From Rickettsia akari str. Hartford (lineage in GTDB: Bacteria > Pseudomonadota > Alphaproteobacteria > Rickettsiales > Rickettsiaceae), in assembly GCF_000018205.1 (NCBI RefSeq), contig NC_009881.1, positions 992,001 to 1,056,000 on the forward strand: a stretch of DNA of 64,000 nucleotides. Reading direction: 5' to 3'. The notes under the pieces were generated by a model. That model was not told the DNA's origin, did no database searches, and was given only the letters and a program-made list of their open reading frames with translations. Below are positions 11,006-20,865 of this stretch, in pieces. Both the position numbers and the translations under genes were made by a program. Numbering within the stretch: position 1 is the stretch's first letter; the number at the start of each line of letters is the position of its first letter.

Positions 11006-14000
11006 ATGGCATACAAAACAACTCCTTTAAACTTTAGCCGTTTAAATTGTCAAATTCCGCATTATAAAACTAAAATTCTAGCACTTAGCAAGGAACGTGA
11101 GTCAAGTTCCATATATATAGATTTTGTTCAAAAGTTTTTAAATTATATTCCGATAGATTATGATTTTGAAAATAGAGAAAAATTATTTCAAAATTTTGCA
11201 GATGAAGCCTTTAAGTTTTTTAAGCAAAGGGTAGAAAGATCAAGAAAGATAGCAATAACAAAGACGGTTATAGAAAATGATCCGGCAATAAATGTCCTGA
11301 TATTACTTGATAATAAACCGCATATTGTTGATTTTATTATATGTCTGCTTAAAAACATGAATTTACAAACTAAGTTTTTACTCCATCCGGTAATAAACTG
11401 CATCCGCAATAGTAAAGGAGAATTAGAAAAAATATTAGAAAATTCTGTGTCAAATGAAAAATCAGAATCGATACTACATTTAACCATTTTAGGAAATTTT
11501 GACGATAAAACTACTACATTTTTAACTGAGGCTATAAATGCAAGATTAGAAGAGTTAGAACAAAGCTATAGCCATTTACCGCAATTACTCACAAAATTAC
11601 AAGGTTTATCTAAAAATATAATTAATAATGATAAATTCAATTTTGAAGAAGCTAAAGAATTCTTAAATTGGTTACAAAAGAATAATTTTGTTTTATTAGG
11701 GACTCTTGATTTTGAGGTCAAATCTTTAAAATTAACTAATGAAATAGGAGCAGCAAAAATATGGCAAGAAGTAAAAGACGAGATTTATGATATTATAAAA
11801 TGTTCTACTAATCCTTTATATCAAAATCAATTAATAATACTCGGTAAAATAAATAGTGCATCGCTTATCCATGCAGATAATTTAATCGACTATATCTTAG
11901 TGAAACAATTTAACTCTTCAGGTGAGTATATTGCGGGAAGTATAATTTTCGGCATATATAATTCAAATATATATTACCATTCAATAAGTGATATTCCAAT
12001 CCTACGACAAAAATTTAATTTTGTAATTGAGAAAGCAGGTTTTGCATTGTCCAGTTATAATGCAGATAAGTTAAGAATTTTAATGGAGTCGTTACCGAGA
12101 GAAGCGTTAATACAAATTGATCAAGGCGATTTATATTGTATGTGTTTACATATGCTCTCAAGTATGATGAGTAAGAAGCTTAAATTATTTATTCAATATG
12201 ATTGGTCGAGTTCTTTTCTTAATATCATAATTTTTCTGCCACGAGAACGTTTAACGGCTGAAATACATAATATGATAGATTGTTATTTAGCAGAAAAATT
12301 CGGGAGTAAAATTTTATCCAACTATATAACCGAAGTAGCCGGTAATTTTTCTTATCTTTTTGTAACGCTTGAAGCACAAGGGGAACATAAAATAAATTTT
12401 GAAGCAGAAATAATACAGCAAGATTTAGATCGTATCTCTACACGCTGGAGTGAAGATTTGTATTTTAAGCTTTCTAAAAAATTTGGCGAATATCAAGCAG
12501 GTATTAATTTAAAGCTTTTTTGTAATGTTTTTCCGGCAGATTATAGACAAAAATTTTCTCCGGAAATAGCTTTAGTAGATATTGAATATTTAACGGAAGC
12601 AAGCAAGTCACAAGCATGTATGTTTAATCTAGTTTCTGTAAATGAAACGGAATTTTCCTTAAAAATATATAGTCCAAAAGTAAAACTTGCACTTTCTAAC
12701 ATATTGCCGCCAATCGAAAATTTAGGTTTTAAAGCAATTGATGAACAAACTTTTGCAATTAAGGAGGCTCTCGAAATTAAAGAAAGCTGGATATATAATT
12801 TTATCTTAACTTCTATTGTACCTGTAACAGAGAATATTACCAAATTAAAAATAAATGTTGAAGAGGCCTTAGATAAAATGGCACTTGGGATGCTTGCTAA
12901 TGATGCTTTAAGTAAATTAATAGTGCTTGCAGGTTTTAATTGGAAGCAAGTTAAACTCGTTAAAGCTTTAACAAGCTATTTGCATCAAACGGGTTTTAGT
13001 TACGGTAAAGGTTATGTACAGTTAACGTTACTTAAACATCCAGAATATACAAAAATGTTGGTAAATCTATTTGATATAAAATTTAATCCTAAACAGCCCA
13101 ATAACAATTATGATGCAATTAAAGATAAACTAAATAATTACTTAGTAACCGTTGAGATGAGTAGTGAAGACAAAGTACTACGTAATATGCTTGGTATAGT
13201 TAATGCTATTACTAGGACAAATTACTATCAACCACATAAACATATTTTTTCATTTAAGTTTGATTCCTCAAAAGTACCAGATTTACCTAAACCTGTTCCA
13301 TTTGCCGAAGCATTTGTTTATTCTAGAAATTTTGAAGCTGTTCATTTAAGAGGCGGTCCCGTATCACGCGGAGGACTTAGATGGTCGGATAGAGCAGAAG
13401 ATTATAGGCTTGAGGTCCTTGGGCTTATGAAAGCACAAATGACGAAGAACTCTGTTATTGTCCCTGTCGGCTCTAAAGGCGGCTTTTATGTTCATTTTAC
13501 TGAGGAAGGGCTTACTCGTGATGAATATATGGAAAAAGTGGTAGAATGCTATCAGAATTTCCTGAGAGGTTTATTAGACATAACCGATAATATCATTGAC
13601 GGTAAAGTAGTACATCCGAAAGACGTTATTATTTATGATAAAGAAGATCCTTATTTAGTGGTTGCTGCCGATAAAGGTACAGCTTCATTTTCAGATTACG
13701 CTAATAGTGTGGCAAGAGAATATAATTACTGGCTTGATGATGCTTTTGCTTCCGGTGGCTCTGCAGGTTACGATCATAAAAAAATGGCTATTACTTCCAA
13801 AGGAGCTTGGATTTCCGTAACTAATCACTTTAAAACTTTAGGATTAGATGTTCAACAAGACCATATTACCGTAGTAGGTATAGGAGATATGTCGGGCGAC
13901 GTGTTCGGTAACGGTATGCTAAGATCAAAGGCGATTAAGTTAGTGGCTGCCTTTAATCATAAACATATATTTATTGATCCTACCCCTGATCCTGTATCAA

Positions 14001-15754
14001 GTTTTAATGAGCGTTTGCGTTTATTTAATTTAAAGGGTTCTAATTGGTCCGATTATGATTCTAAGATTATTTCTAAAGGAGGCCAAGTATTTGAACGCAG
14101 CAGTAAATTAATAAAACTATCACCAGAAATTAAAAAATTACTTGATATAAATGATAATGAATTATCACCAGAAGAATTAATTAAAGCTATTTTAAAAGCA
14201 GATGTTGATTTATTGTGGAATGGTGGAATAGGCACTTATATCAAAGCTAAAACGGAAAATAATTTAGAAATCGGTGATAAAACAAATGATAGCCTTAGAT
14301 GTAACGGTGAAGAAATTAGAGCAAAGGTTATAGCAGAAGGCGGTAATGTCGGTGTATCACAGAGAGGTAGAGTTGAATATGCTAAAAAAGGCGGACGCAT
14401 AAATACCGACTTTATTGATAATTCAGCAGGGGTTGATTGTTCCGATCACGAGGTAAATATCAAGATTGCTTTAAGTAGTGCGGTAACCTCAGGAAAAATT
14501 ACTTTAGAAGAACGTAATAAACTCCTACATGATATGACAAAGCAAGTTGAAGAATTAGTATTGCTTGATAATCATAAGCAAACTGAAGCAATAACAATTA
14601 TGCAGTTATCTCCTACTTTAACCGTTAATATACTTAGTCAATTTATAGATATTTTAGAAGAAGCAAAAGTATTAGAGCGGGAAAATGAATTCTTGCCTAG
14701 TGTAGAAGAATTAAATAGGAGAGCTATTAGCGGTGAAGTATTAACTCGTCCTGAGCTTTGCGTATTGCTATCATATAGTAAGAGATCTGCTTATCATGAG
14801 TTAATTAATTCTACTTTTTCCCATGATAAATATTTTGATGCATATCTTATAGATTATTTTCCTGAAATGATGCAAAAAAAGTTTCGTAATGAAATTTTAT
14901 CTCATCCTCTTAAACATGAGATTATTAAAACCGTTACTATAAATAAAATAATTAATCAGCTTGGAGGACCTCTTATTAGTATTGTAAAGCGTGAGATTGG
15001 TGCTCCTCTTTGTGATATAATAAGGTCATATACCATTATTTGTGAAATTTTTGATCTTGATGATATATGGGATACTATAAGTAAGCTACCTACTAATATT
15101 GATTACAATGTAAAAATTGATATGTTTACCGAAATAACAAAATTAATGCGTCGTGGTATTTCGTGGTTTATTAAAAATTTAAAACATCCTATTAATATTA
15201 GTGAAACTATCGAAGAGTTTAGAGTTCCTGCACAAAACTTAAGAAACACGGTAGATACTTTATTAGTCGGAGAAACTAAAATAAGATTTAACGAAAAATT
15301 AAATTATTATACAACTGGCGGGGTAGAGGAATCATTTGCTGCTACTATTGCTACATTTGACAATTTAATTTCAGTATTTGATATTATATATGTAACAAAA
15401 CAGACTTCAGGAAATAATCAAGAGATAGCAAAAGCTTATTTTGCTGTAAGCGATATGTTTAGTCTTGATTGGTTACGTAAAGCTTGTGATAAGCAATTGA
15501 ACGATTCATTTTGGCGTCGCTTAGGTATTCAATCCCTAAAAGATGATTTATATGACAAACAACGTAGATTATTAATAAAAATAATTAATAAATCTAAAAC
15601 AATTATTGCTTTAGATTTATGGATTGATAATAATAACTTAGTTAAAAATTTTCTTGATTTTATTAAAGAAATTAAATCTCAAGAAACTATAGACTTAAAT
15701 ATAATTATTTTAGCAAATAAGAAATTTGAAATATTCTTACAAAAACTTAAGTAA
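11006..15754 (+). CDS. gdhB: Large NAD-specific glutamate dehydrogenase (GDH-180 type)
   Basis: Oxidatively deaminates glutamate to 2-oxoglutarate and ammonia, feeding the TCA cycle; glutamate is a main rickettsial carbon source. 1582 residues matches the 1500-1650 of this large family. The first 700 or so residues are regulatory (ACT-like), and the catalytic core runs about 760-1160, with LRGGPVSRGGLRWSDRAEDY, the Lys-containing VPVGSKGGFYV and GIGDMSGDVFGNGML in the nucleotide-binding part. A helical C-terminal domain completes it. The frame is uninterrupted. The start MAYKTTPLNFSRLNC follows a short leader after mnmE's divergent start. Confidence 0.95.
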   Translation: MAYKTTPLNFSRLNCQIPHYKTKILALSKERESSSIYIDFVQKFLNYIPIDYDFENREKLFQNFADEAFKFFKQRVERSRKIAITKTVIENDPAINVLILLDNKPHIVDFIICLLKNMNLQTKFLLHPVINCIRNSKGELEKILENSVSNEKSESILHLTILGNFDDKTTTFLTEAINARLEELEQSYSHLPQLLTKLQGLSKNIINNDKFNFEEAKEFLNWLQKNNFVLLGTLDFEVKSLKLTNEIGAAKIWQEVKDEIYDIIKCSTNPLYQNQLIILGKINSASLIHADNLIDYILVKQFNSSGEYIAGSIIFGIYNSNIYYHSISDIPILRQKFNFVIEKAGFALSSYNADKLRILMESLPREALIQIDQGDLYCMCLHMLSSMMSKKLKLFIQYDWSSSFLNIIIFLPRERLTAEIHNMIDCYLAEKFGSKILSNYITEVAGNFSYLFVTLEAQGEHKINFEAEIIQQDLDRISTRWSEDLYFKLSKKFGEYQAGINLKLFCNVFPADYRQKFSPEIALVDIEYLTEASKSQACMFNLVSVNETEFSLKIYSPKVKLALSNILPPIENLGFKAIDEQTFAIKEALEIKESWIYNFILTSIVPVTENITKLKINVEEALDKMALGMLANDALSKLIVLAGFNWKQVKLVKALTSYLHQTGFSYGKGYVQLTLLKHPEYTKMLVNLFDIKFNPKQPNNNYDAIKDKLNNYLVTVEMSSEDKVLRNMLGIVNAITRTNYYQPHKHIFSFKFDSSKVPDLPKPVPFAEAFVYSRNFEAVHLRGGPVSRGGLRWSDRAEDYRLEVLGLMKAQMTKNSVIVPVGSKGGFYVHFTEEGLTRDEYMEKVVECYQNFLRGLLDITDNIIDGKVVHPKDVIIYDKEDPYLVVAADKGTASFSDYANSVAREYNYWLDDAFASGGSAGYDHKKMAITSKGAWISVTNHFKTLGLDVQQDHITVVGIGDMSGDVFGNGMLRSKAIKLVAAFNHKHIFIDPTPDPVSSFNERLRLFNLKGSNWSDYDSKIISKGGQVFERSSKLIKLSPEIKKLLDINDNELSPEELIKAILKADVDLLWNGGIGTYIKAKTENNLEIGDKTNDSLRCNGEEIRAKVIAEGGNVGVSQRGRVEYAKKGGRINTDFIDNSAGVDCSDHEVNIKIALSSAVTSGKITLEERNKLLHDMTKQVEELVLLDNHKQTEAITIMQLSPTLTVNILSQFIDILEEAKVLERENEFLPSVEELNRRAISGEVLTRPELCVLLSYSKRSAYHELINSTFSHDKYFDAYLIDYFPEMMQKKFRNEILSHPLKHEIIKTVTINKIINQLGGPLISIVKREIGAPLCDIIRSYTIICEIFDLDDIWDTISKLPTNIDYNVKIDMFTEITKLMRRGISWFIKNLKHPINISETIEEFRVPAQNLRNTVDTLLVGETKIRFNEKLNYYTTGGVEESFAATIATFDNLISVFDIIYVTKQTSGNNQEIAKAYFAVSDMFSLDWLRKACDKQLNDSFWRRLGIQSLKDDLYDKQRRLLIKIINKSKTIIALDLWIDNNNLVKNFLDFIKEIKSQETIDLNIIILANKKFEIFLQKLK

Positions 15755-15757
15755 ATT

Positions 15758-16121
15758 ATGTCGTCAATGCTTAAGCAAATTAGGTTAGATTCTGGTAAAA
15801 CTTTAAATCAGCTATCTAGTTGATTTAAAAATTAGAAAAAAATATTTAGTAGCTTTAGAAGAGTGTAATTTTGATGTTTTACCGGGAGAAGTATACGTAA
15901 AAGGTTACTTAAAATTATACTTAGGTTATCTTAACGTAAAAGATTGAAATGCAGAGCAGATAGAAGCTACTAAACAGAATGAAACCGAAAAATTATTAAG
16001 TAATAAAAGAACTACGGCATTAATAAATTATAAACGTAAAAAACAATTAGTACTTATATCTATAATAATGTTATCAATTATTATTGTAAGTCCTACATTC
16101 ATAATTAATACAACTAATTAA
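15758..16121 (+). pseudogene. RodZ-like helix-turn-helix membrane protein, broken
   Basis: Opens MSSMLKQIRLDSGKTLNQLS, then a frameshift, then LKIRKKYLVALEECNFDVLP and GEVYVKGYLKLYLGYLNVKD, a TGA, and a tail ending in a membrane segment (LVLISIIMLSIIIVSPTFII). The HTH_25-then-TM layout is that of RodZ, the cytoskeletal protein that links MreB to the membrane, but without the periplasmic domain. One frameshift and one nonsense codon make it unlikely to be translated whole. It sits four bases after the GDH stop. Confidence 0.7.
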
Positions 16122-16134
16122 TGCTTGGGCAAAA

Positions 16135-16338
16135 ATGGATAGTGAAATATTAAAGAGATTAATGGAAGAAGTTGAGCATAAACTTGATGAGTTGTTGCAG
16201 GCACAAATGAATAATCAAAATGAAGTTAACAAATTACAAAATGAAAATAAAGAATTAAAAGATAATTATATAAAAATGCTAGATCAAATTAACATTTATA
16301 TTAATGAACTTGAGGAAATAAAAAAACAGCAAAAATAA
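16135..16338 (+). CDS. Small coiled-coil protein (ZapB-like / DUF4164 type)
   Basis: 67 residues, almost all helix, with a heptad pattern from MDSEILKRLMEEVEHKLDEL through NKLQNENKELKDNYIKMLDQ. Such short coiled coils commonly precede zapA in alphaproteobacteria, and this gene ends two bases before the zapA start, so co-translation is likely. A role in the Z-ring-associated ZapA network is inferred from this position, not shown. Confidence 0.7.
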   Translation: MDSEILKRLMEEVEHKLDELLQAQMNNQNEVNKLQNENKELKDNYIKMLDQINIYINELEEIKKQQK

Positions 16339-16340
16339 TT

Positions 16341-16658
16341 ATGTCAATTGTTACGGTAACATTAAATAACAAGAGCTTTCAATTATATTGTAATAATGGG
16401 GATGAAGAGGAATTACTATCTTTAGCGAATAAATTGAATGATAAAATAGCGGAAATTAAACTTGGTAGTCCTACAGCCTCTTTTGAGCTATTATTAGTTA
16501 TGGCATCACTTACTGCTCAAGCTGAAATAGCGAGTCTAACAGAAAAACTTAATAAAAACGGCCTTCAAAAAAATCATCCAGACGAAGAAAAATTCGCAGA
16601 AACCTTAACTACTATAGCAGGTTACCTAGAAAACCTTGCACGTAAAATGGGAAAGTGA
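16341..16658 (+). CDS. zapA: Cell division protein ZapA
   Basis: Binds FtsZ and bundles protofilaments at the division site. 105 residues, family length. The N-terminal beta-rich head (MSIVTVTLNNKSFQLYCNNG, GDEEELLSLANKLNDKI) is followed by a long helix containing LLVMASLTAQAEIASLTEKL. It follows the ZapB-like coiled coil and precedes a probable 6S RNA, the arrangement seen in many proteobacteria. Confidence 0.88.
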   Translation: MSIVTVTLNNKSFQLYCNNGDEEELLSLANKLNDKIAEIKLGSPTASFELLLVMASLTAQAEIASLTEKLNKNGLQKNHPDEEKFAETLTTIAGYLENLARKMGK

Positions 16659-16672
16659 TATATTAGCTCTCG

Positions 16673-16820
16673 GCTGCTTGGTTCGTGAGCTTAATATTAA
16701 CCTAGGACTATCACTAACTTTTAGGACATTGTCCCTGTCTAATACTAATTCAGTTTAGATATATAAAGTCCACCTTTACATAAAGGTCTTTGAAGGATTT
16801 TAAGTAACGGCCAAAGCGGT
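16673..16820 (+). ncRNA. ssrS: Probable 6S RNA
   Basis: About 150 bases just after zapA, the conserved position of ssrS. The ends pair: CTGCTTGG (from 16674) with CCAAAGCGG (16811-16819), giving the long closed hairpin expected, with an AT-rich middle that could form the open bubble mimicking a promoter. 6S RNA binds the housekeeping RNA polymerase holoenzyme. The call rests on position and terminal pairing; exact ends are uncertain. Confidence 0.55.
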
Positions 16821-16829
16821 GATGCATAC

Positions 16830-16952
16830 CTATGTCATTCCTAGCTAAAAGCGTGAATCCAGCATAAAGCGAGATAAATCACGCTTTTAATTTTTAACAA
16901 CTTGCGGGATTTATGTTTCTTTACTGGATTCCTGCCTACGCGGGAATGACAT
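16830..16952. repeat. RPE-like palindromic repeat, family A
   Basis: Arms ATGTCATTCCTAGC and GCCTACGCGGGAATGACAT, with an inner GCGTGAATCCAGC and a second nested hairpin AGCGAGATAAATCACGCTT. Separates the 6S RNA from the transporter gene. Confidence 0.75.
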
Positions 16953-17018
16953 CGAGTAGGTTTTTCAACACATGCAACAAAGCTGGATGACACCAAAAAA
17001 CGACAAATCACCTTTAAA

Positions 17019-18290
17019 ATGAAACAAATAAAACCAAGCAATAAAGTTCTCGGTGCTTTTTTAGGCACTATCATTGAATATTACGACTATAGTTTATATG
17101 GTTTTTCAGCGTCAATTATCGCAGATAAATTCTTTTCACCCGGTACTGATCCGTTAACAAAGCTTGTAAATGTTTTTGCCGTTTATGCAGCAGCATATTT
17201 ATCAAAACCTATAGGGGCCTATATTTTTGGACGTATAGGGGATATATACGGTCGAAAAAAAGCCTTAAGTTTTACGATTATCGGTATTGTAATACCTACC
17301 TTAATAATAGGTTTATTGCCTGATTATTCTTCGATAGGAGTTTGGAGTACGATAATGTTAGTTTTATGTCGCTTTATGCAAGGTATTTTTATTGGAGGGG
17401 AATATGACGGTGCGGCAATTTATGTTATTGAACATTTAGAAGCAAAATACCGATTTACTGCCTCTGCAATAACTAGATGTACAGGAGTAATCGGTTTATT
17501 ATGCGGGATTGGTGCAACTAATTTCTTCAATTCTCATATTTTTCCGGAGTGGTGTTGGCGTATTCCATTTTTACTAAGTTTACCGCTTGCATTAATAACT
17601 CTTTATTATCGCCGAAAATTTGATGAAACACCGGAGTTTAAAAAAGCACATCATAGCCAAGATTCTATCCAAACACTTAGCTCTATAATTAAAAAGCAAT
17701 GGAAAAATATTGCACGGTTGATATTTTTGGCTGGAGGTTTTGGAGCAACATATCAAATTGCGATCATCTTTATGAAGCAATATTTACCAATCGTATTACC
17801 TTCAGTCGGTATTATTATGAGTTCTTTTTCAGTATTAATAGTAATATGTTTTGCTGTTTGCATGCCGATTGCCGGCTTTATTGCTGACCGCTTAGGAGTT
17901 AATTCAGTATTAAAAATCGCATTGATATGTACTATTACAGCAAGTGTATTTTTTGTGATAGCAGTAAAATATCAAATGACTAATTTAGGGCTTACAGCTA
18001 GTTTAATGTTAGCTGCATCGGTTACTCCTTTTAATGCTCTTGCTCATAGTATAGTTATTAAGTCTTTTGTAGTTAAGGAACGTTACCGTGTTATAAGTTT
18101 AGGACATAATATCGGTTCAATGTTAATGTCTGGTACTGCTAATTATATTTGTGCAAAGGTAATAAAATCATTGGATTTTAACCTATTCCCGATTTTATAT
18201 CTTTGTATGTTTGCCGTACTTGCTTATTCTATGACGATGTTGTTTAGTAATGATACCATATTAAATCAAGATCTAAAAAACGACAAATAA
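17019..18290 (+). CDS. MFS transporter, proline/betaine (ProP) family
   Basis: 423 residues with about 12 hydrophobic segments; inner-membrane proton-coupled symporter. Family marks: GTIIEYYDYSLYG in helix 1, the loop motif GRIGDIYGRKKAL between helices 2 and 3, and GIFIGGEYDGAAIYVIEHLE in the centre. The substrate cannot be fixed from sequence; rickettsiae have many ProP paralogues. The frame is intact and stands alone between repeats and the dead VapBC pair. Confidence 0.85.
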   Translation: MKQIKPSNKVLGAFLGTIIEYYDYSLYGFSASIIADKFFSPGTDPLTKLVNVFAVYAAAYLSKPIGAYIFGRIGDIYGRKKALSFTIIGIVIPTLIIGLLPDYSSIGVWSTIMLVLCRFMQGIFIGGEYDGAAIYVIEHLEAKYRFTASAITRCTGVIGLLCGIGATNFFNSHIFPEWCWRIPFLLSLPLALITLYYRRKFDETPEFKKAHHSQDSIQTLSSIIKKQWKNIARLIFLAGGFGATYQIAIIFMKQYLPIVLPSVGIIMSSFSVLIVICFAVCMPIAGFIADRLGVNSVLKIALICTITASVFFVIAVKYQMTNLGLTASLMLAASVTPFNALAHSIVIKSFVVKERYRVISLGHNIGSMLMSGTANYICAKVIKSLDFNLFPILYLCMFAVLAYSMTMLFSNDTILNQDLKNDK

Positions 18291-18360
18291 ACATAAGTAA
18301 TAAATTGTAATTATCGTAAAAAATGACATATTATAATAAATGTTAATTTAGAGTTATAAT

Positions 18361-18643
18361 ATGGAAAGAATAGTGACCAACATGGATCAGCATGGCAGAG
18401 TTCTTATACCGGCTTCCATTAGAGAAAGATTTAATACATCAGGGTGAAAAAATCACCATAGAAATTGAAAATAGTGAAATTAAAATCGTTAGCGTTGATA
18501 ATATAATTGATGAGATGCATAAAATTTTCACCAAAAATCAAATTGATAAAAATATTTCTATAGTAGATGATTTTATTGCTGAAAGACGTCAGGAATATTT
18601 AATGGAAGAAAAAAAAGTAACAAATGTCCAAAATAATATTTGA
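18361..18643 (+). pseudogene. VapB/AbrB-type antitoxin, frameshifted
   Basis: The ATG at 18361 gives MERIVTNMDQHGRVLIPASI then REKF-like residues, an AbrB swapped-hairpin domain, ending at a TGA. The +1 frame carries on with HQGEKITIEIENSEIKIVSV and a C-terminal toxin-binding tail. A one-base shift near 18444 separates the halves. The 3' half is still open to 18643 and overlaps the VapC start by 20 bases. Confidence 0.75.
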
Positions 18644-19010
18644 TGCCCCTACACTAATTGCATTATTTGATAAAGAAAATGGTTACCAATTGATTAAGAA
18701 ATATATGCGCAATGGAGTTATTTCAATCGTAAATATTGCTGCAGTTTATAAATATTGTATAGAAAAACAAGGATGAACGGAAGAAAGTGCAAAAATACTT
18801 ACTAAATTATTAGATATCAAAATTATAGACTTTTATCCTGAGCAAGCACTAATTAGTGCAAATATAATTAATACAACTAAAATTTATGGTTTATCAATTG
18901 GAAATAGGACATGTATAGCTCTTGCTATCTTTAAAAATTACCCTATTCTTACTTGCGATAAAATTTGGCAAAACTTAGATTTAGGTATTAAGTTTATTAT
19001 GGCACAATAA
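18624..19010 (+). pseudogene. VapC-type PIN-domain toxin, inactivated
   Basis: A 129-codon frame with one TGA at about codon 51 (in YCIEKQG*TEES, where Trp would fit). The PIN pattern is clear: MSKIIFDAPTLIALF at the start (usual first Asp), EESAKIL in the middle, and GLSIGNRTCIALA, where the catalytic Asp of GLS.GDR is Asn. So both a nonsense codon and a catalytic substitution disable the RNase. Confidence 0.8.
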
Positions 19011-19024
19011 TTATTTTATATCCT

Positions 19025-19896
19025 TTAATCAAATAGGAAAACTTCATCTATTGCAGGAATAATAAACTTATTTTTACCAATATTGTGTTTTTGCATATAG
19101 CTTGCAGTAGTTCTAAAGGAGCCGAATTAGAGCTTCATCAGCTAATTGAAATACGTTAAAATGACTAGCTATAGAATATTTAGAGCCTAAGTTCAAATGA
19201 GTAAATACTGCTTATTCATGATTCATATGTACCTATTTCATAAACCATCTTGGTTCATAAGCACCTATCGAAATAAGGCTTATTAAAAATATTATGTTTT
19301 TTCCGATCTCTTTAAAAAGAGTATCGATATAACCCGAATCACCTATAAAACCAATATCTCCTATTTTAGTTTTAATGATAAAAGTTCCACATAATGCTTG
19401 ATTTTTATCAAATATTCCTCTTACAGACCAGTGCTGTGCCGGTTCTAGATCAATATTTTGTGCTTTATATGATGCTCCCCATCCCAAGGTAATAATTTCT
19501 GCATCGCTAATATGTTTTTTGATTATTACATCATTAATGAGCGGTGTAATAATCCTTAGGCTTAGCCATTATCCATAAATCTTTAATTATTCTGATATCT
19601 AAGTGCTCATAATGATTATGCCTTACTACTATAATATCTATTTTGGGTAAATCGGTAAAATTAATACCAAGCTTTACTACTATTTTTGGTCCTGCAAAAG
19701 TACAAGAACTAACCCGCTCATACCATACCGGATCGGTTAAGATCTTTAAACCGTCTATTTGAATTAAAAAAGTTACATGCCCTATATAGAATATCCTTAT
19801 AGTCTCATTATCAGTTATTTTTTGTGGGTGTAATATAAATGGAAGTAAATTGGCAGTGTTGTAGGGCATTGTGGTCGTTTTGAAGTTATTTTCCAT
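19025..19896 (-). pseudogene. Metallo-beta-lactamase-fold hydrolase (NAPE-PLD/UlaG-like), broken
   Basis: Fragments in order: IRIFYIGHVTFLIQIDGLKI, ILTDPVWYERVSS, HNHYEHLD (the metal motif HxHxDH altered, Asp to Glu), a break near 19534, ISDAEIITLGWGASYKAQ, AQHWSVRGIFDKNQALCGTF, IGDIGFIGDSGY, IGAYEPRWFMK, a stop, then HMNHE and KYSIASHFNVFQLADEALI. Several frameshifts and stops. The complete protein would have been about 290-320 residues. Confidence 0.8.
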
Positions 19897-19959
19897 TTTA
19901 GAATATCAAATAAGGTTTTAGGTTTGATATTAGGATCAATATTGAAAAAATATTTTTAT

Positions 19960-20454
19960 TTAGATATACCTTCCTTTCGGTTTATTAGAGTTTTTAACTT
20001 GTTTAGCAAAAGATTTTGTTTCTTTAGTTGTCGGTTTATGCATAAATCCTCTAGTTTTTTCTCCTATCAGCATGGCTTCTTGCAGTATGTCTTTTGATAG
20101 TTTCGTTATGGCTGCGGATATTTCCGGAGTTTGTTTCATTTCTACCGTTATCTTTTTTTCTTTATTGATATCTCTTCCTATTACTTCATCTAGCGAAACA
20201 TTTTTATAATCGGCAAGAGCAACAATTGCTCCCATATCAAGCATTTTTGTACGACCATCTAGGAAATTTTTCCACGCTGTTTCATGGGTACCTGTTCTTT
20301 CACTTAACTTATACGGGGTTATATTCTCTGTTTCTAATATATTCAGTACAAATTTTTTAAAATTATTTCTAATTTCTTCTGGACCATCTTTATTTGTTTC
20401 TGATATATCGTTAATCTGATTCAATTTTTCTTTTGACATTATATCTTCGCTCAT
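19960..20454 (-). CDS. XRE-type helix-turn-helix regulator
   Basis: 164 residues. The helix-turn-helix lies at about 49-92 (ITPYKLSERTGTHETAWKNF, LDGRTKM, IVALADYKNVSLDEVIGRDI), a form similar to small phage/plasmid XRE repressors. The Lys-rich C-terminal third is unlike known regulators I can name. There are two possible starts, MSEDIMSKEK and the internal Met at residue 6. The upstream gap holds a perfect 20-bp inverted repeat that could be its own operator, which is inference from position. Confidence 0.75.
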   Translation of the reverse strand: MSEDIMSKEKLNQINDISETNKDGPEEIRNNFKKFVLNILETENITPYKLSERTGTHETAWKNFLDGRTKMLDMGAIVALADYKNVSLDEVIGRDINKEKKITVEMKQTPEISAAITKLSKDILQEAMLIGEKTRGFMHKPTTKETKSFAKQVKNSNKPKGRYI

Positions 20455-20865
20455 TATTTTTTCCTGTAAACTTTATTCCTAAAAATTGAGAATTAAAATA
20501 ATTTTTTAATGATAAGCATTTATGATTTTTAAGAGGATATCTATGAAGTTATTTTAATTTATAATTAAAGAGATTTAATAGCAAAAAAGAATTTAATGAG
20601 CTTTAAAATAACTTCATAGATAGCCTGTCAGGCTTATTTATTAATATATAACTAATAAATAGTAAAGAGAAGATAATTATAATGAAAATAATAAATTTAA
20701 GCTATTTCATTAAGTATTTAGGTCTGATATATGAAATTTAAATCTATTTAAACTTTTGTTGTCACAAATTATAAAATTTTATGAAATAGAAACCATGCAT
20801 TTTCAAAATCTTATAATTTTAACATCAAATAACTTAAGATATAAATTAAATTTTAGATGCAGAAT
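20455..20865. other. AT-rich intergenic region with inverted repeat
   Basis: 411 bases between the XRE gene and lysC. Apart from the inverted repeat at 20538-20622 I see only AT-rich sequence with stops in every frame; promoters of the XRE gene would lie here. Confidence 0.6.
20538..20622. repeat. Perfect 20-bp inverted repeat upstream of the XRE gene
   Basis: TATCTATGAAGTTATTTTAA (20538-20557) is the exact reverse complement of the bases at 20603-20622, with a 45-base AT-rich spacer. It begins 84 bases upstream of the XRE start. It may be a regulator site or a stem-loop; it matches none of the RPE families here. Confidence 0.7.
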
